A DNA stretch of 51,196 bases from Lentisphaerae bacterium GWF2_50_93. Lineage in GTDB: Bacteria > Verrucomicrobiota > Lentisphaeria > Victivallales > GWF2-50-93. Shown piece after piece: positions 40,891 to 49,830 of this stretch. The notes beneath the pieces are model-generated. The model was not told the DNA's origin. It saw only the letters and a program-made list of their open reading frames with translations, and searched no databases. How positions within the stretch are numbered: position 1 is the stretch's first letter; each line of letters begins with the position of its first letter. A program made the position numbers and the translations under genes. Location: the NCBI GenBank assembly GCA_001804815.1, contig MHBI01000040.1, positions 1 through 51,196 of the forward strand. Reading direction: 5' to 3'.

Positions 40891-41489
40891 TCCAGTTCAT
40901 GGTATTTGCAGAGCTTGTCGATCCATTCGGAGAGTGTCAGCCAGGTCTTCTGCGGATAATCGGGCAGGGGAGTTCCGGATATTATGGAATCAATCAGGTT
41001 TTTCATGGCTTCCATCTTCTTAGGATCCATGCTGAAATTCATCGCCTCTGGAAGGAAGCCGTGCTCGTCAAGATAGACAAGCTTCACCAGTTCCGTCCAC
41101 GGAACTTCTGTTTTGGACCTGCCCAGGGCTGAGAATGCAGTTTTCAGCGCGGAATAGACTTCTGGAGACGGGATCATGCTCTGCGAATTCCGCAGTATAA
41201 AAGTTCCTATCGCGCACCCTTTGAGGAAGTTCTGGGGGAAGTTGGCGATGCTGTCATAGGAATGGAGGAGTTCCACGTCATGAATGCTGTTGAGGCCGGT
41301 ATCCCTATGCTTGAAGCTGACTTCCAGTTCGCGGAAGAGGTCGACCTGCGGGAACTTTTTCCTGGAAATCTGCTTTGCGCCCTTGATCATGAAATCAATG
41401 CGTCCGTGTTCCGGGCTCAAAGTTGCCGCGATGATACTGGTCTCGCTATAGGGAGTCTTCCTCAGCACTAATACTGGAGTGGAGATCAT
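40887..41489 (-). CDS. recO: DNA repair protein RecO
   Basis: A 200-residue RecO-like protein, a RecFOR component that loads RecA on gapped DNA. The OB-fold N terminus is STPVLVLRKTPYSETSIIAATLSPEHGRIDFMIKGAK (split by the expected glycine turn), followed by a helical domain. The zinc-binding cysteines of many RecO proteins are not obvious. ATG 41489 places the OB motif at the normal position; the open frame extends upstream into the LD-carboxypeptidase gene. At about 200 residues it is slightly short. It ends the long minus-strand run that begins at lolC. Confidence 0.85.
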   Translation of the reverse strand: MISTPVLVLRKTPYSETSIIAATLSPEHGRIDFMIKGAKQISRKKFPQVDLFRELEVSFKHRDTGLNSIHDVELLHSYDSIANFPQNFLKGCAIGTFILRNSQSMIPSPEVYSALKTAFSALGRSKTEVPWTELVKLVYLDEHGFLPEAMNFSMDPKKMEAMKNLIDSIISGTPLPDYPQKTWLTLSEWIDKLCKYHELE

Positions 41490-41508
41490 TTTTAGGTTTT
41501 CATGATAT

Positions 41509-42414
41509 TTAAATTTTTTGCTTTGCAAAAAACTTGCCATTGTCAATTTCAATCTCTGATCCGAAGCGGATGCAGAGGCGGCGCTTGATGTGGCCGAAAG
41601 GGATGCCTGAAATCACCGGGCCGTTCACCTTGTCTGCGAATTTCGCAAAGATCTTCAGTCTTTCCTTTTCATTTCCGCAGCGACGGAAATTTCCTAGGAG
41701 CAGGGCGGAAATATCTTTCAACACACCAGCCAGCTGCAGATGGGTGAGATACCGGTCGAGCTTGTAGGGAGGCTCGCATAGATCCTCGACCAGGAGCACG
41801 GCGCCTTTCAAGTCTGGAAGATACGGTGTGCCGATCATGGTCGTCAGGACTGTTAGGTTGACCGGTATTATCCGCCCTGAGGCTTTGCCTTTCTTTATCA
41901 CCTTCAATTTATATTTTTCCGCGAGCGGAAAAATATGACCCGGAGAAGGGGAAAAAGAGGAAGAAAGGCATTCCCAAGTCAGGGAATGCCTGAGCGCCCT
42001 TGGAAGTTCGGATGTCATAGGTGAAGAGATTGCGATTCCCGCTTTTTTTGCGAACATCGCAAGATGGAAGGCGGTGATGTCGCTGTAGCCGAGGACCGGA
42101 ATATTTCTTTTTTCCAGCAGTTGCCAGTCGACCTTGTCGAGCATCTGCGCCGAACCGTAGCCGCCACGCGAACTCAGGACCAGGTCGACGGTCTTATCCT
42201 TCAAAGCCCTGTTGAAGTCGGAAATGCGGAGTTCGCAGGGTGATGGGAGCTTGTCTCCGAGTTCAGGGGCGAAGACATTCGGCATGACGGTTGTCCTGAT
42301 GCCGAAGCCTTTCAGGAGCTTGCGGGTCGAGGATATGGCATCCCTGTTAGGTTTTCCCGCCAGGGATACGATGGCGACATGCCTGATATGTTTAGGAAAT
42401 GGATTTTTAATCAT
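41509..42414 (-). CDS. LD-carboxypeptidase (peptidase S66)
   Basis: A 301-residue S66 peptidase that trims the terminal D-alanine from murein tetrapeptides in the cytoplasm. The nucleophile Ser111 is in LGYSDITAF. SSRGGYGSAQMLD (about residues 81-93), the Glu in LVEDLCEPPYKLDRYLTHL and the His in GIPFGHIKRRL complete the family pattern. ATG 42414 (with AGGGGG ahead) overlaps the kinase stop by 8 bases, so expression is coupled. A perfect palindrome, ATATTTTTCCGC and its complement (41911-41936), lies inside the coding sequence. Three TGCGAANTTCGCA-like sites are also in the gene. Confidence 0.9.
   Translation of the reverse strand: MIKNPFPKHIRHVAIVSLAGKPNRDAISSTRKLLKGFGIRTTVMPNVFAPELGDKLPSPCELRISDFNRALKDKTVDLVLSSRGGYGSAQMLDKVDWQLLEKRNIPVLGYSDITAFHLAMFAKKAGIAISSPMTSELPRALRHSLTWECLSSSFSPSPGHIFPLAEKYKLKVIKKGKASGRIIPVNLTVLTTMIGTPYLPDLKGAVLLVEDLCEPPYKLDRYLTHLQLAGVLKDISALLLGNFRRCGNEKERLKIFAKFADKVNGPVISGIPFGHIKRRLCIRFGSEIEIDNGKFFAKQKI
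41514..41532 (-). terminator. Short hairpin at the LD-carboxypeptidase stop
   Basis: TTTTTTGC and GCAAAAAA form 8-bp arms around TTT within the last codons of the gene, next to its TAA. recO follows 20 bases on, so any termination is partial. Confidence 0.35.
41911..41936. repeat. Perfect palindrome inside the LD-carboxypeptidase gene
   Basis: ATATTTTTCCGC and GCGGAAAAATAT are 12-bp perfect arms around GA. It codes for HIFPLAEKY in the frame of the gene. It resembles the AT-rich palindromes at gene ends but lies within coding sequence. Confidence 0.6.
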
Positions 42415-44371
42415 TCCTCCCCCTGTATTCAGGCAGGAATACATAGAAGGTCGTACCTTTGAGTTCTTCACTTGTGACATAGATCCAGCCATGGTGGTTG
42501 GTGATTGCGCCGTATGCCATCGCCAGCCCCATGCCGGTGCCCTTGCCAATGGGTTTAGTGGTGAAGAATGGATCATAGATGCGGCTCAGTGTTTCCTTGT
42601 CCATGCCTATTCCATTGTCCTCGATCTTAACGCATAGGAATTCGTTTGGATGGGGGTTTTCCCTTTCGGCAGGTGGAATGAATTCCGCCTTGTAGTTGTA
42701 TGCGGGCCTCACTTCCAGTATAATCTTTTTCTCCTTGGAGTCATTCGCGTTTACAGCATCCCTTGCGTTTATCAGGATATTCAGGAAAACCTGTTTCAGC
42801 TGTACGGCATCGCCCTTCACAGGCATTTTCATCTTTTCAATGGACGACTGGAGTTCAGTGGTCTCGAGTGACTGGGGGCTGAACAGTTCGAGTGTTTCCC
42901 GCATTAGCCTGCCCAGATCCAGTATTTCCTCGTGGTATTTACCCTTGCGGGCGAATCCGAGGAGCTCCTGGGTCAGCTTTGCCGCCTGGTTGGTGATGCC
43001 GTTTATTCTTTCAAGGTGCTTCAGGACTTTCTCGTCCTCGACATCGTGCATGAGCAGGAGGATGTCCAGGTTTCCTTGGATGGCATGCAGGAAGTTGTTG
43101 AAGTCGTGCGCGACGCCTCCGGCGAGCTGTCCGACCGATTCGAGCCTCTGTGCGTGCGCCAGCTCCTCCTTGAGCTCCTCCTGTTCGCGGTTGAGCCTGT
43201 TCTGCTCGGTGACATTCCTGCCGAAGATGATCAGGACCTTGACGTTTTCAACCTCAATGATGTTGAGGGCTATGTCCAGCTCTATTTTCTTGCCTGTCGA
43301 GGAAAGGGCGTGGAGCTGGACGCTGTGGATCAGCGATTCATCCTGATGGTTTTTTCTCAGCGTATCCTCCCAGTATGATTCCATGTTGAACGGATAGTCT
43401 GGGAGGTCGGTGAGCATGGAGGGGAATGATTTGCCGATGATGTCCTTCCTGGTCTTCCTCTCGAATATGCCCAGGGCGGCGTTGTTGGCGTCGAGTATTT
43501 CCCCGTCGCGGTTGAGCAGCAGGATCGTGTCGCTGGCGTTTTCGATGACAGTGCGATATCTGCCTTCTGATTCCTGGAGGTTGCGTTCGAGGGCCTCGGC
43601 CTTGCCATAGCTTCCGAGGAAGGAGAAGATGATGTCAAGTGTCCTGCGGCCATGGTGCGCGGGCATTTCAGTTTCGATCTTCGTTAGATATATCGAGGCG
43701 ATTCCGCTGAGCCAGACCGTGAAGACAGCCTTGGCTATATAGGAGGAACTCAGGTAGACCCATAGCTGGCGCTCGCCCCAGAAGCATATTATCGAGTAGA
43801 CGAAAGTGTCGACGATCTGGGTGAGCATGAGCGAACCGAGCACCGCGATGAACATCCTGCAGCCGACGTTCCTCAGCCTCTGGAAGAATATGGGTATCAG
43901 GAAAAGATCGAGAGTCTGGGCTATTATGGAACTCGCCATCGTCCTCTGGCTGTTGCTCAGCAGGAATTCGAACGAATCGGCCGAGGCGCCCTGGGAAATA
44001 GTATAGCCTGCCCATCCGCACTGCATCCCGGTGATATAGCTCAGATATACGTAGAATCCGAGAGTCGCCATGGCGCCGATGATCAGCCTCTGGGTCGCAA
44101 GAGTTCCCTCAGTGATGTATACGACCATCAGCGCGGCGAGATATGGCAGGAACAGCACGCTGGGAGCTATGTAGAAGTTGGCTCCTGTGAAACCGATGAC
44201 CACCTGCAGCTCAGTCGCGCTTACAAGCTGCGTGAAGACAAGCAGCAGTCCGATGGTGATGTAGAATGCTGCGCTTCCGATCTCCTTCCTGAGCCCGTGC
44301 AGTATCAGAAGACCCACGAACACAAAGGTCATCTCAAGAAGGGCGAGAGCGCATGTTATCGATGTTTCCAT
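42407..44371 (-). CDS. PAS sensor histidine kinase with multi-pass, VUT-like N-terminal domain
   Basis: A 654-residue sensor kinase. Residues about 1-235 contain six or seven hydrophobic segments and resemble VUT/YhhQ-type transporters (motif MLTQIVDTFVYSIICFWG near 185). A PAS domain follows (about 270-390, VIENASDTILLLNRDGEILDANNAALGIF). HisKA has the phospho-acceptor His422 in GGVAHDFNNFLHAI, and the HATPase has the N box FLNILINARDAV, DNGIGM and GTGMGLA. No response regulator is adjacent. ATG 44371 begins the first membrane segment; an upstream ATG is in frame. The stop overlaps the LD-carboxypeptidase start. A signal sensed by the membrane domain, perhaps in envelope metabolism, is inferred. 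Confidence 0.8.
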   Translation of the reverse strand: METSITCALALLEMTFVFVGLLILHGLRKEIGSAAFYITIGLLLVFTQLVSATELQVVIGFTGANFYIAPSVLFLPYLAALMVVYITEGTLATQRLIIGAMATLGFYVYLSYITGMQCGWAGYTISQGASADSFEFLLSNSQRTMASSIIAQTLDLFLIPIFFQRLRNVGCRMFIAVLGSLMLTQIVDTFVYSIICFWGERQLWVYLSSSYIAKAVFTVWLSGIASIYLTKIETEMPAHHGRRTLDIIFSFLGSYGKAEALERNLQESEGRYRTVIENASDTILLLNRDGEILDANNAALGIFERKTRKDIIGKSFPSMLTDLPDYPFNMESYWEDTLRKNHQDESLIHSVQLHALSSTGKKIELDIALNIIEVENVKVLIIFGRNVTEQNRLNREQEELKEELAHAQRLESVGQLAGGVAHDFNNFLHAIQGNLDILLLMHDVEDEKVLKHLERINGITNQAAKLTQELLGFARKGKYHEEILDLGRLMRETLELFSPQSLETTELQSSIEKMKMPVKGDAVQLKQVFLNILINARDAVNANDSKEKKIILEVRPAYNYKAEFIPPAERENPHPNEFLCVKIEDNGIGMDKETLSRIYDPFFTTKPIGKGTGMGLAMAYGAITNHHGWIYVTSEELKGTTFYVFLPEYRGRND

Positions 44372-44493
44372 TATGGCATATTTCCTAAAATAACCAATAT
44401 TTAGCAAGGAATCTGCAATATCCAAAGGTAGAAAGACTCAATTCCAGGGGAGTTTTCTTCGTCATTCGATGTTCCTTGTTCGATATTGGACAT

Positions 44494-45573
44494 TCATTTC
44501 TTCTCAGAACTCTTCAGCCTCTCCCTGATGACCGTGGCCCTGAAAATATCACGTTCGGAAGTGTCGAGATCCTTTCCGGCGTATTTCTGCAGATGGCCGG
44601 GCTGTACAATCACAAACAGTTCATTGACGGTATGGATGTCGACCGACGAGAACATGCCCATGTCGACCCCCAGCCTCAGTGCAGACAGCGAGTTCAGGGT
44701 GTCTTCGCTCGGGATTATGTATGAATGCCTGAGCATTCCGTACGACCTTCCTACATGGTTCATGAGGAATTCCCTGCGGTTCTGCAGGAGCTTCTGGCGC
44801 GAATTCTTCTCATGGTTGATTATCTGCCTGATTACAGCCTCGAGCCTTTCAATTATCTGGATTTCAGTCTCGCCCAGCGTGCTCTGGTTGGAGATCTGGA
44901 AAAGGTTTCCAAGGCTTTCAGTGCCTTCTCCGAAGATGCCTCTCACGGCAAGACCGAGCTTGTTCACGGCCTGGATGACGGCGTTGATCTGTTCGCCGAG
45001 GACAAGTCCGGGCAGATGCAGCATCACGGAGGCGCGGATGCCGGTGCCGACGTTTGTCGGGCAGGAGGTCAGGTAGCCCAGGTTATCATCGAACGCGTAT
45101 GGCAGTTCGGAGGAAAGCCTGTCGTCTATCCTGTCAATTATTTTCCAGACCTCGCCGAGCCTCAGGCCGGAGAGCATCGCCTGCATCCTGAGATGGTCCT
45201 CCTCGTTTATCATTATGGAGCAGACCTCGTCGTCGGTCATGACAAGTGCGGTGTTCTGCTTTTTAGCGAAGAACTCCCTGCTGATGAGCCTTCTTTCGAG
45301 CAGAACCTGCCTGTCGAGCGGGTTTAATTTAGCCATGTCGATCTCGTAGAATTTCCTGAAGCATTTTGTCTTTTCAACGGCGAGGAGGACGGCTGCGGTC
45401 GAGGATTCCATGTTGTCGGTGCCCGCATTCGACGGGAATGGTATTTCCCTGATGTTCCTTGCGAGGCGGATCCTTGAACTTATGGCGATGTCGTCTTCCG
45501 GTCCGCTGTCTGCGAGCCAGCTGACTCTTTTCTCGAAAAGCTTGTTTATTGGATTGTCCTGCATGTTTCTCAT
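44494..45573 (-). CDS. mcsB: Protein arginine kinase McsB
   Basis: A 359-residue McsB with the phosphagen-kinase fold, phosphorylating arginines to mark proteins for Clp degradation. SSRIRLARN (about residues 32-40), EEDHLRMQAML, CPTNVGTGIRASVMLHLP and the C-terminal kinase segments are diagnostic. The nucleotide-binding arginine pattern is complete as far as visible. It follows mcsA by about 90 bases. McsAB is best known in Firmicutes; here it sits with lipoprotein-sorting genes of a diderm. No ctsR or clpC is in the window. Confidence 0.93.
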   Translation of the reverse strand: MRNMQDNPINKLFEKRVSWLADSGPEDDIAISSRIRLARNIREIPFPSNAGTDNMESSTAAVLLAVEKTKCFRKFYEIDMAKLNPLDRQVLLERRLISREFFAKKQNTALVMTDDEVCSIMINEEDHLRMQAMLSGLRLGEVWKIIDRIDDRLSSELPYAFDDNLGYLTSCPTNVGTGIRASVMLHLPGLVLGEQINAVIQAVNKLGLAVRGIFGEGTESLGNLFQISNQSTLGETEIQIIERLEAVIRQIINHEKNSRQKLLQNRREFLMNHVGRSYGMLRHSYIIPSEDTLNSLSALRLGVDMGMFSSVDIHTVNELFVIVQPGHLQKYAGKDLDTSERDIFRATVIRERLKSSEKK

Positions 45574-45665
45574 TGGCCTTAATTTGATAGTATGGGAAAT
45601 TTTAAAAGTTCACAAGCCAGAGGTTTACCCGCCGGAGGCGGCGCCAGAGGCGACCAGTGCTTGTG

Positions 45666-46238
45666 CTACTTCATTTTCTTTGATTTGCCGTTTTTATTCT
45701 TGTCCTTGAGGCAGGAGATGAGATCCCTCACTTCGGCCGCCTTCTCGTATTCCTCCCTGAGGATGTGCTCCTCGAGCCTTTTCTGCAGCTTCATGACTTC
45801 AATTGCGTTCCTGCTGGCCTCATCGTCCTCGGATGAGCGAACGCCAGGATGCTTGCCGACATGAAGGGTGCCCTTGTGCATGTTCTTCAGGGCAAGCGAG
45901 AGGATGTCCCTGAACACATTATAGCAGTTGGCGCAGCCGAGTCTCCCCCTTTCGCTGAAATTGGTCGTCGACCATCCGCATTTGCCGCAGGTCACGCTTG
46001 GAACCTGAGGAGCCAATGATGTCTCCTGCGCCTTTGAAGGTGTCTTCTCCCCGTTGACCGTAAGGTTCGAGGAGATATTATAGAGGATGTCTGCCAGGTT
46101 GAGCCCGTTGAAGAGCCCGTTGTTGTTGTTTTTCTTGGCTGCGCAGTCCTGGCAGATATGCAGTGCCTTCTTCTGCGAATTGATTATTTCCTGTATGTGT
46201 ATCGTGGCTTCGTTCTTATTGCATATTTCACAGCGCAT
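45666..46238 (-). CDS. mcsA: McsA, zinc-binding activator of McsB
   Basis: A 190-residue McsA. Two CxxC zinc motifs are seen at the N terminus (MRCEICNK and CQDC) and a second pair in VTCGKCG and LGCANC. The C-terminal UVR motif KLQKRLEEHILREEYEKAAEVRDLI (about 148-172) is the standard McsA/UvrB coiled coil. McsA binds and activates McsB. The gene starts 14 bases after the lolD stop, which suggests co-transcription with the Lol genes. Confidence 0.93.
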   Translation of the reverse strand: MRCEICNKNEATIHIQEIINSQKKALHICQDCAAKKNNNNGLFNGLNLADILYNISSNLTVNGEKTPSKAQETSLAPQVPSVTCGKCGWSTTNFSERGRLGCANCYNVFRDILSLALKNMHKGTLHVGKHPGVRSSEDDEASRNAIEVMKLQKRLEEHILREEYEKAAEVRDLISCLKDKNKNGKSKKMK

Positions 46239-46252
46239 TTTTATCCCGTCGG

Positions 46253-46966
46253 TTATGCGTTTTCGACAATTATACCGTCTTTCATGTGGACAATCCTGTC
46301 GGCCAGGTTGGCGACATCAGGGTCATGGGTGACCATGATGAGCGTCTTTCCCGAATCACTATCATGCAGCTTTTTGAAGATTTCAAGTATTTCAGAGCCG
46401 GTTTGTGAGTCGAGATTGCCTGTGGGCTCATCGGCAAGCACAAGCTGCGGCGTGTTTATGAGCGAACGCGCGATCGCAGCCCTCTGCTGTTCGCCGCCAG
46501 AAAGTTCGGCCGGCTTGTGCCTGAGCCGGTGTCCGAGACCGACCTTTTCAAGCAGGTCCTTGGCTTCCGCGCTCACATCTTCCCCGTGCCGTCCCTTCAG
46601 CATTGCTGGAAGCTTCACGTTCTCAAGGATGGTGAGTTCCGGAAGCATGTGGTAGGCCTGGAATATGAATCCGACTTTTGTCAGACGGAAATCGGCCGCC
46701 TTCTCCCTCGACATGGAGGTGTATTTGAATCCGTCGAAAGTGACTTCCCCCTTGTCCGGGGTTTCGAGGGCGCCTACGATGTTCAGAAGGGTTGTCTTTC
46801 CGCTTCCGGAAGCTCCGAGAAGGGCTATCCATTCGCCTCTCCTGACATCCAGGTTCACGCCCCGGAGGACTTTTATCTCCGATTTCTCGATTTTGTAGTC
46901 CTTGTGGACCTGATCTACCTGTATGAAATAATCATTCATTATAAAATTATCATTCCCTTTTTTCAT
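46253..46966 (-). CDS. lolD: Lipoprotein-releasing ABC ATPase LolD
   Basis: A 237-residue ATPase of the LolD/MacB type. Walker A GASGSGKTTLLN (about 53-64), the ABC signature LSGGEQQRAAIARSL, Walker B LVLADEPTGNLD and the H-loop THDP are intact. With the downstream-coded permease partner it drives release of outer-membrane lipoproteins to LolA. The start at ATG 46966 has little ribosome site; ATG 46939 (MNDYFIQV) has AAAGGG, but rather far, so the start is uncertain. Spacing to lolC is 27 bases. Confidence 0.92.
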   Translation of the reverse strand: MKKGNDNFIMNDYFIQVDQVHKDYKIEKSEIKVLRGVNLDVRRGEWIALLGASGSGKTTLLNIVGALETPDKGEVTFDGFKYTSMSREKAADFRLTKVGFIFQAYHMLPELTILENVKLPAMLKGRHGEDVSAEAKDLLEKVGLGHRLRHKPAELSGGEQQRAAIARSLINTPQLVLADEPTGNLDSQTGSEILEIFKKLHDSDSGKTLIMVTHDPDVANLADRIVHMKDGIIVENA

Positions 46967-46993
46967 TCAACTTATACGGAGCGGAGCTGCGTA

Positions 46994-48268
46994 TTACTCG
47001 TACCTCAGCGCCTTGGCCGGATCAAGACGTGCGGCCCTCCATGCCGGCAGCAGCGCGCCGAGGGTGCAGAGTATGACCGATACGATGCATATTATAAGGA
47101 GATCCCCGGCCACTATGCGCGCGGGAAGTTCGCTGAAGAAATAGAATTTCTTCGGGAAAAGCTCCCAGCCGGTCAGCTTGCTCACAGTGAACATTATCTG
47201 GTTCCGCCAGTGTATGACTGCAATCCCGAGCAGGGTTCCGCACAAGGTTCCCATGACACCGACAATGAATCCCTGCAGCACGAAGGTCCGGAGAATCGTC
47301 ATCGGAGACGCCCCGAGGGCCTTTATGAGGCCGATCTCGCGGGTTTTCTGCAGCACCACGGTGATCAGCGTGTTCGATATGCTGAACGCAGCCACCAGGA
47401 CAATGAAGATCAGAAGGAAGAACATCATGTTCTTTTCAACGGCGAGGACGCCGAGGAACTGCCTGTTGAGCTGCTGCCACGACAGGATCTGCAGGGCAGG
47501 GAACTTCTTCTGCAGTTCATCCTGGATCCCCTGCAGATGGAAGGGATCCTTGGTCTTCACGTAGACCGAGGTCGCCGAATCCCAGGGCAGCTCGAAAAGA
47601 TCCGCGGCGTCATCGATGTTTATGAATATGACCGAACTGTCGAAATCATATTTGCCGAACGAGAAGAAGCCGGAGATCCTGTACTCGTCAGGGAGGAAGA
47701 CCTTCGCCTTGTCCTCGTTGAACTTGAATCCCTTTCCCTCCTCGTACTTGAACATCTTGGTGATTTTTGAAGGCGAATGGAGTATTATCTTCTCGCCGAT
47801 CCGGAGGTTCAGCTCCTGGGCGATGACATCGCTTACCACCGCCTCGCCCTTCTTGAGGGAGAATTCGCCGACGAACATGTATCTTTTAACATCGATGCTG
47901 GAGCTTTTCTCATCGGGACGGATGCCGATCACGACTTTCGGGATGAGGTGCTCCCCCTTCTGGATGAGTCCGTGCTTGTAGATTATGGGGGAAGCCTCGC
48001 ATCCCAGCGCCTTGACTTCCTTGACGACGCTTGCGGGATTCGCAATATATCCGAGCCTGTAGTCCTGGATCTGCATGTGCGCCATGGTGTCGATCATCTT
48101 GTCCTTCATCTCGTCGGTGAAGCCTGTCATCACGGCAAGCACCACGATGAGCACGGCGACGCCCAGTGTGACGCCGACCACCGACATGCAGGTTATGAAC
48201 GACACTGCGTTCCTCTTTGGCTTCAGATAGCGCCATGCAAGAAAAAGATCTGTTAGAAAAGTGTTCAT
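46994..48268 (-). CDS. LolC/LolE-type lipoprotein-releasing permease
   Basis: A 424-residue FtsX/MacB-type permease of the LolC/E family. It has one N-terminal transmembrane helix (VSFITCMSVVGVTLGVAVLIVVLAVM, about 23-48), a large periplasmic MacB-like domain (about 50-270), then three helices, with the typical EIGLIKALGASPMTILRTF cytoplasmic loop. MNTFLTDLFLAWRYLKPKR is the normal family start; ATG 48268 with AAGGA is chosen over upstream ATGs. Only one permease is present, so a homodimer or a second gene elsewhere is expected. It heads the lolC-lolD-mcsA-mcsB run. Confidence 0.92.
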   Translation of the reverse strand: MNTFLTDLFLAWRYLKPKRNAVSFITCMSVVGVTLGVAVLIVVLAVMTGFTDEMKDKMIDTMAHMQIQDYRLGYIANPASVVKEVKALGCEASPIIYKHGLIQKGEHLIPKVVIGIRPDEKSSSIDVKRYMFVGEFSLKKGEAVVSDVIAQELNLRIGEKIILHSPSKITKMFKYEEGKGFKFNEDKAKVFLPDEYRISGFFSFGKYDFDSSVIFINIDDAADLFELPWDSATSVYVKTKDPFHLQGIQDELQKKFPALQILSWQQLNRQFLGVLAVEKNMMFFLLIFIVLVAAFSISNTLITVVLQKTREIGLIKALGASPMTILRTFVLQGFIVGVMGTLCGTLLGIAVIHWRNQIMFTVSKLTGWELFPKKFYFFSELPARIVAGDLLIICIVSVILCTLGALLPAWRAARLDPAKALRYE

Positions 48269-48485
48269 TTGTCCTTCCTGAAAATCATAAAATACACTCA
48301 GGGGAGAATGATTTCCAAGCTCGATGCCGTATTTATGGAAAAAGGGAGGGTGTATCCTGGAAATTACAGGATAAAAACTGGGAACATGCAATTGAAAATT
48401 GGAATCCATTAGCTTATACGTAATCATAACATCCGGGTCTCTCCGGAAAATTGCATTTACTTCAACTATAACAGGAGATTTGACA

Positions 48486-49802
48486 ATGGCTGGAATTTTC
48501 AAGGCTTATGATATCAGAGGAATATATCCGGAACAGCTCAACGAGGCCATGGCAGAGAAGATCGGCCGCGCATTCATACAGTTCCTTGGAGCGAAAAAAG
48601 TTGTTGTCGGACGCGACATGCGCCCGCATTCGATTCCGCTCTTCAAGGCGATGGCGAAGGGAATGACGGAACAGGGCGCCGATGTGATAGACATAGGCAT
48701 GTGCTCGACCCCGATGTCCTATTTCGCCAACGGGAAACTCGGCGCCGACGGCAGCATCATGATTACAGCTTCACACAATCCCGGGCAGTGGAACGGGTTC
48801 AAGCTCTGCAGGAAGGAGGCTGTTCCGATCAGCGGTGCGACAGGAATCGCCGACGTTGAGAAGATCGTAAAGGATGAATCCTGGACAAAATCGTCTTCAA
48901 CGGGGAAGATATCCTCCTATGACATTTCAACGGAGTACGGTGAATTCCTCAGGAAATATGCGAAAGTTGACCGCAAGCTCAAGGTCGTTGCGGATTTCGC
49001 AAACTCCATGGGCTCGTACGAAATCGCAGGCATACGCGATCTCTTCGAATTGATTCCGCTCTATGAAGAACTCGACGGTACATTCCCGAACCATGAGGCC
49101 AATCCTCTTGAGACCCACACTCTTGACGCCCTCCGCGCTAAAGTGAGGGAGGTCGGGGCCGACTTCGGCGCAGGATTCGACGGCGACGCCGACAGATGCG
49201 GTTTTATCGATGACAAGGGAGAGATCATCCCGATGGATCTCTTCACCGCCCTCATCGCACAGGACATCCTTTCCAACGGACCCGCCACGATCCTGTATGA
49301 CCTGAGGAGCAGCTGGGCTGTCAAGGAATGCATCGAGAAGAACGGCGGAAAGGCCATCATGTCGAGAGTCGGACACGCCTTCATCAAGGCGCAGATGCGC
49401 GAGTATGGCGCAGTTTTTGCCGGAGAGCTGTCAGGCCACTATTACTTCAAGCAGAACTACACCACCGAATCGCAGGGTCTCGCGATGCTGATGCTTGCAA
49501 ACCTGATATGCAAGACAAAGAAGAAGGTCAGCGACCTTGTCGCTCCGCTCAGGATATATTCCTCCAGCGGTGAAATCAATTCCAAGGTGGCGGACGTCAA
49601 GTCCGTCCTCGACATGATCAGGAAGAAATATTCCGACGGCAGGATGTTCGAGCTCGACGGAGTTTCCGTAGAGTACAAGGACTGGTGGTTCAATGTCAGG
49701 GCGTCCAACACCGAACCTCTCATGAGGCTTATTGTCGAGGCGAAGGACCTGAAGACGATGGAATCAAGGCGCGACGAGCTTCTCAAGATTATCAGAGGAT
49801 AA
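48486..49802 (+). CDS. Phosphoglucomutase/phosphomannomutase
   Basis: A 438-residue alpha-D-phosphohexomutase interconverting hexose 1- and 6-phosphates. The phosphoserine loop is TASHNPGQ (Ser97), the Mg-binding loop GFDGDADRCG (about 235-244), the sugar-binding GELSGHYYF (about 323-331) and the phosphate-binding RASNTEPLMRLIVE near the C terminus. The N-terminal IFKAYDIRG is typical of the PMM/PGM group. ATG 48486 follows AGGAGA at 8 bases; a longer upstream frame is ignored. It supplies precursors for surface polysaccharides. A hairpin (49831-49866) follows. Confidence 0.93.
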   Translation: MAGIFKAYDIRGIYPEQLNEAMAEKIGRAFIQFLGAKKVVVGRDMRPHSIPLFKAMAKGMTEQGADVIDIGMCSTPMSYFANGKLGADGSIMITASHNPGQWNGFKLCRKEAVPISGATGIADVEKIVKDESWTKSSSTGKISSYDISTEYGEFLRKYAKVDRKLKVVADFANSMGSYEIAGIRDLFELIPLYEELDGTFPNHEANPLETHTLDALRAKVREVGADFGAGFDGDADRCGFIDDKGEIIPMDLFTALIAQDILSNGPATILYDLRSSWAVKECIEKNGGKAIMSRVGHAFIKAQMREYGAVFAGELSGHYYFKQNYTTESQGLAMLMLANLICKTKKKVSDLVAPLRIYSSSGEINSKVADVKSVLDMIRKKYSDGRMFELDGVSVEYKDWWFNVRASNTEPLMRLIVEAKDLKTMESRRDELLKIIRG

Positions 49803-49830
49803 AGTTTTTCAGACGGAATCCTAATGTGAA

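Noticed and set aside
46517..47770. Plus-strand frame of 417 residues
   Set aside because: It is antisense to lolD and the LolC/E gene; no motif is present.
48399..48485. Upstream extension of the phosphohexomutase gene
   Set aside because: The family start MAGIFKAYDIRG has its own AGGAGA site; the extension is AT-rich intergenic sequence.
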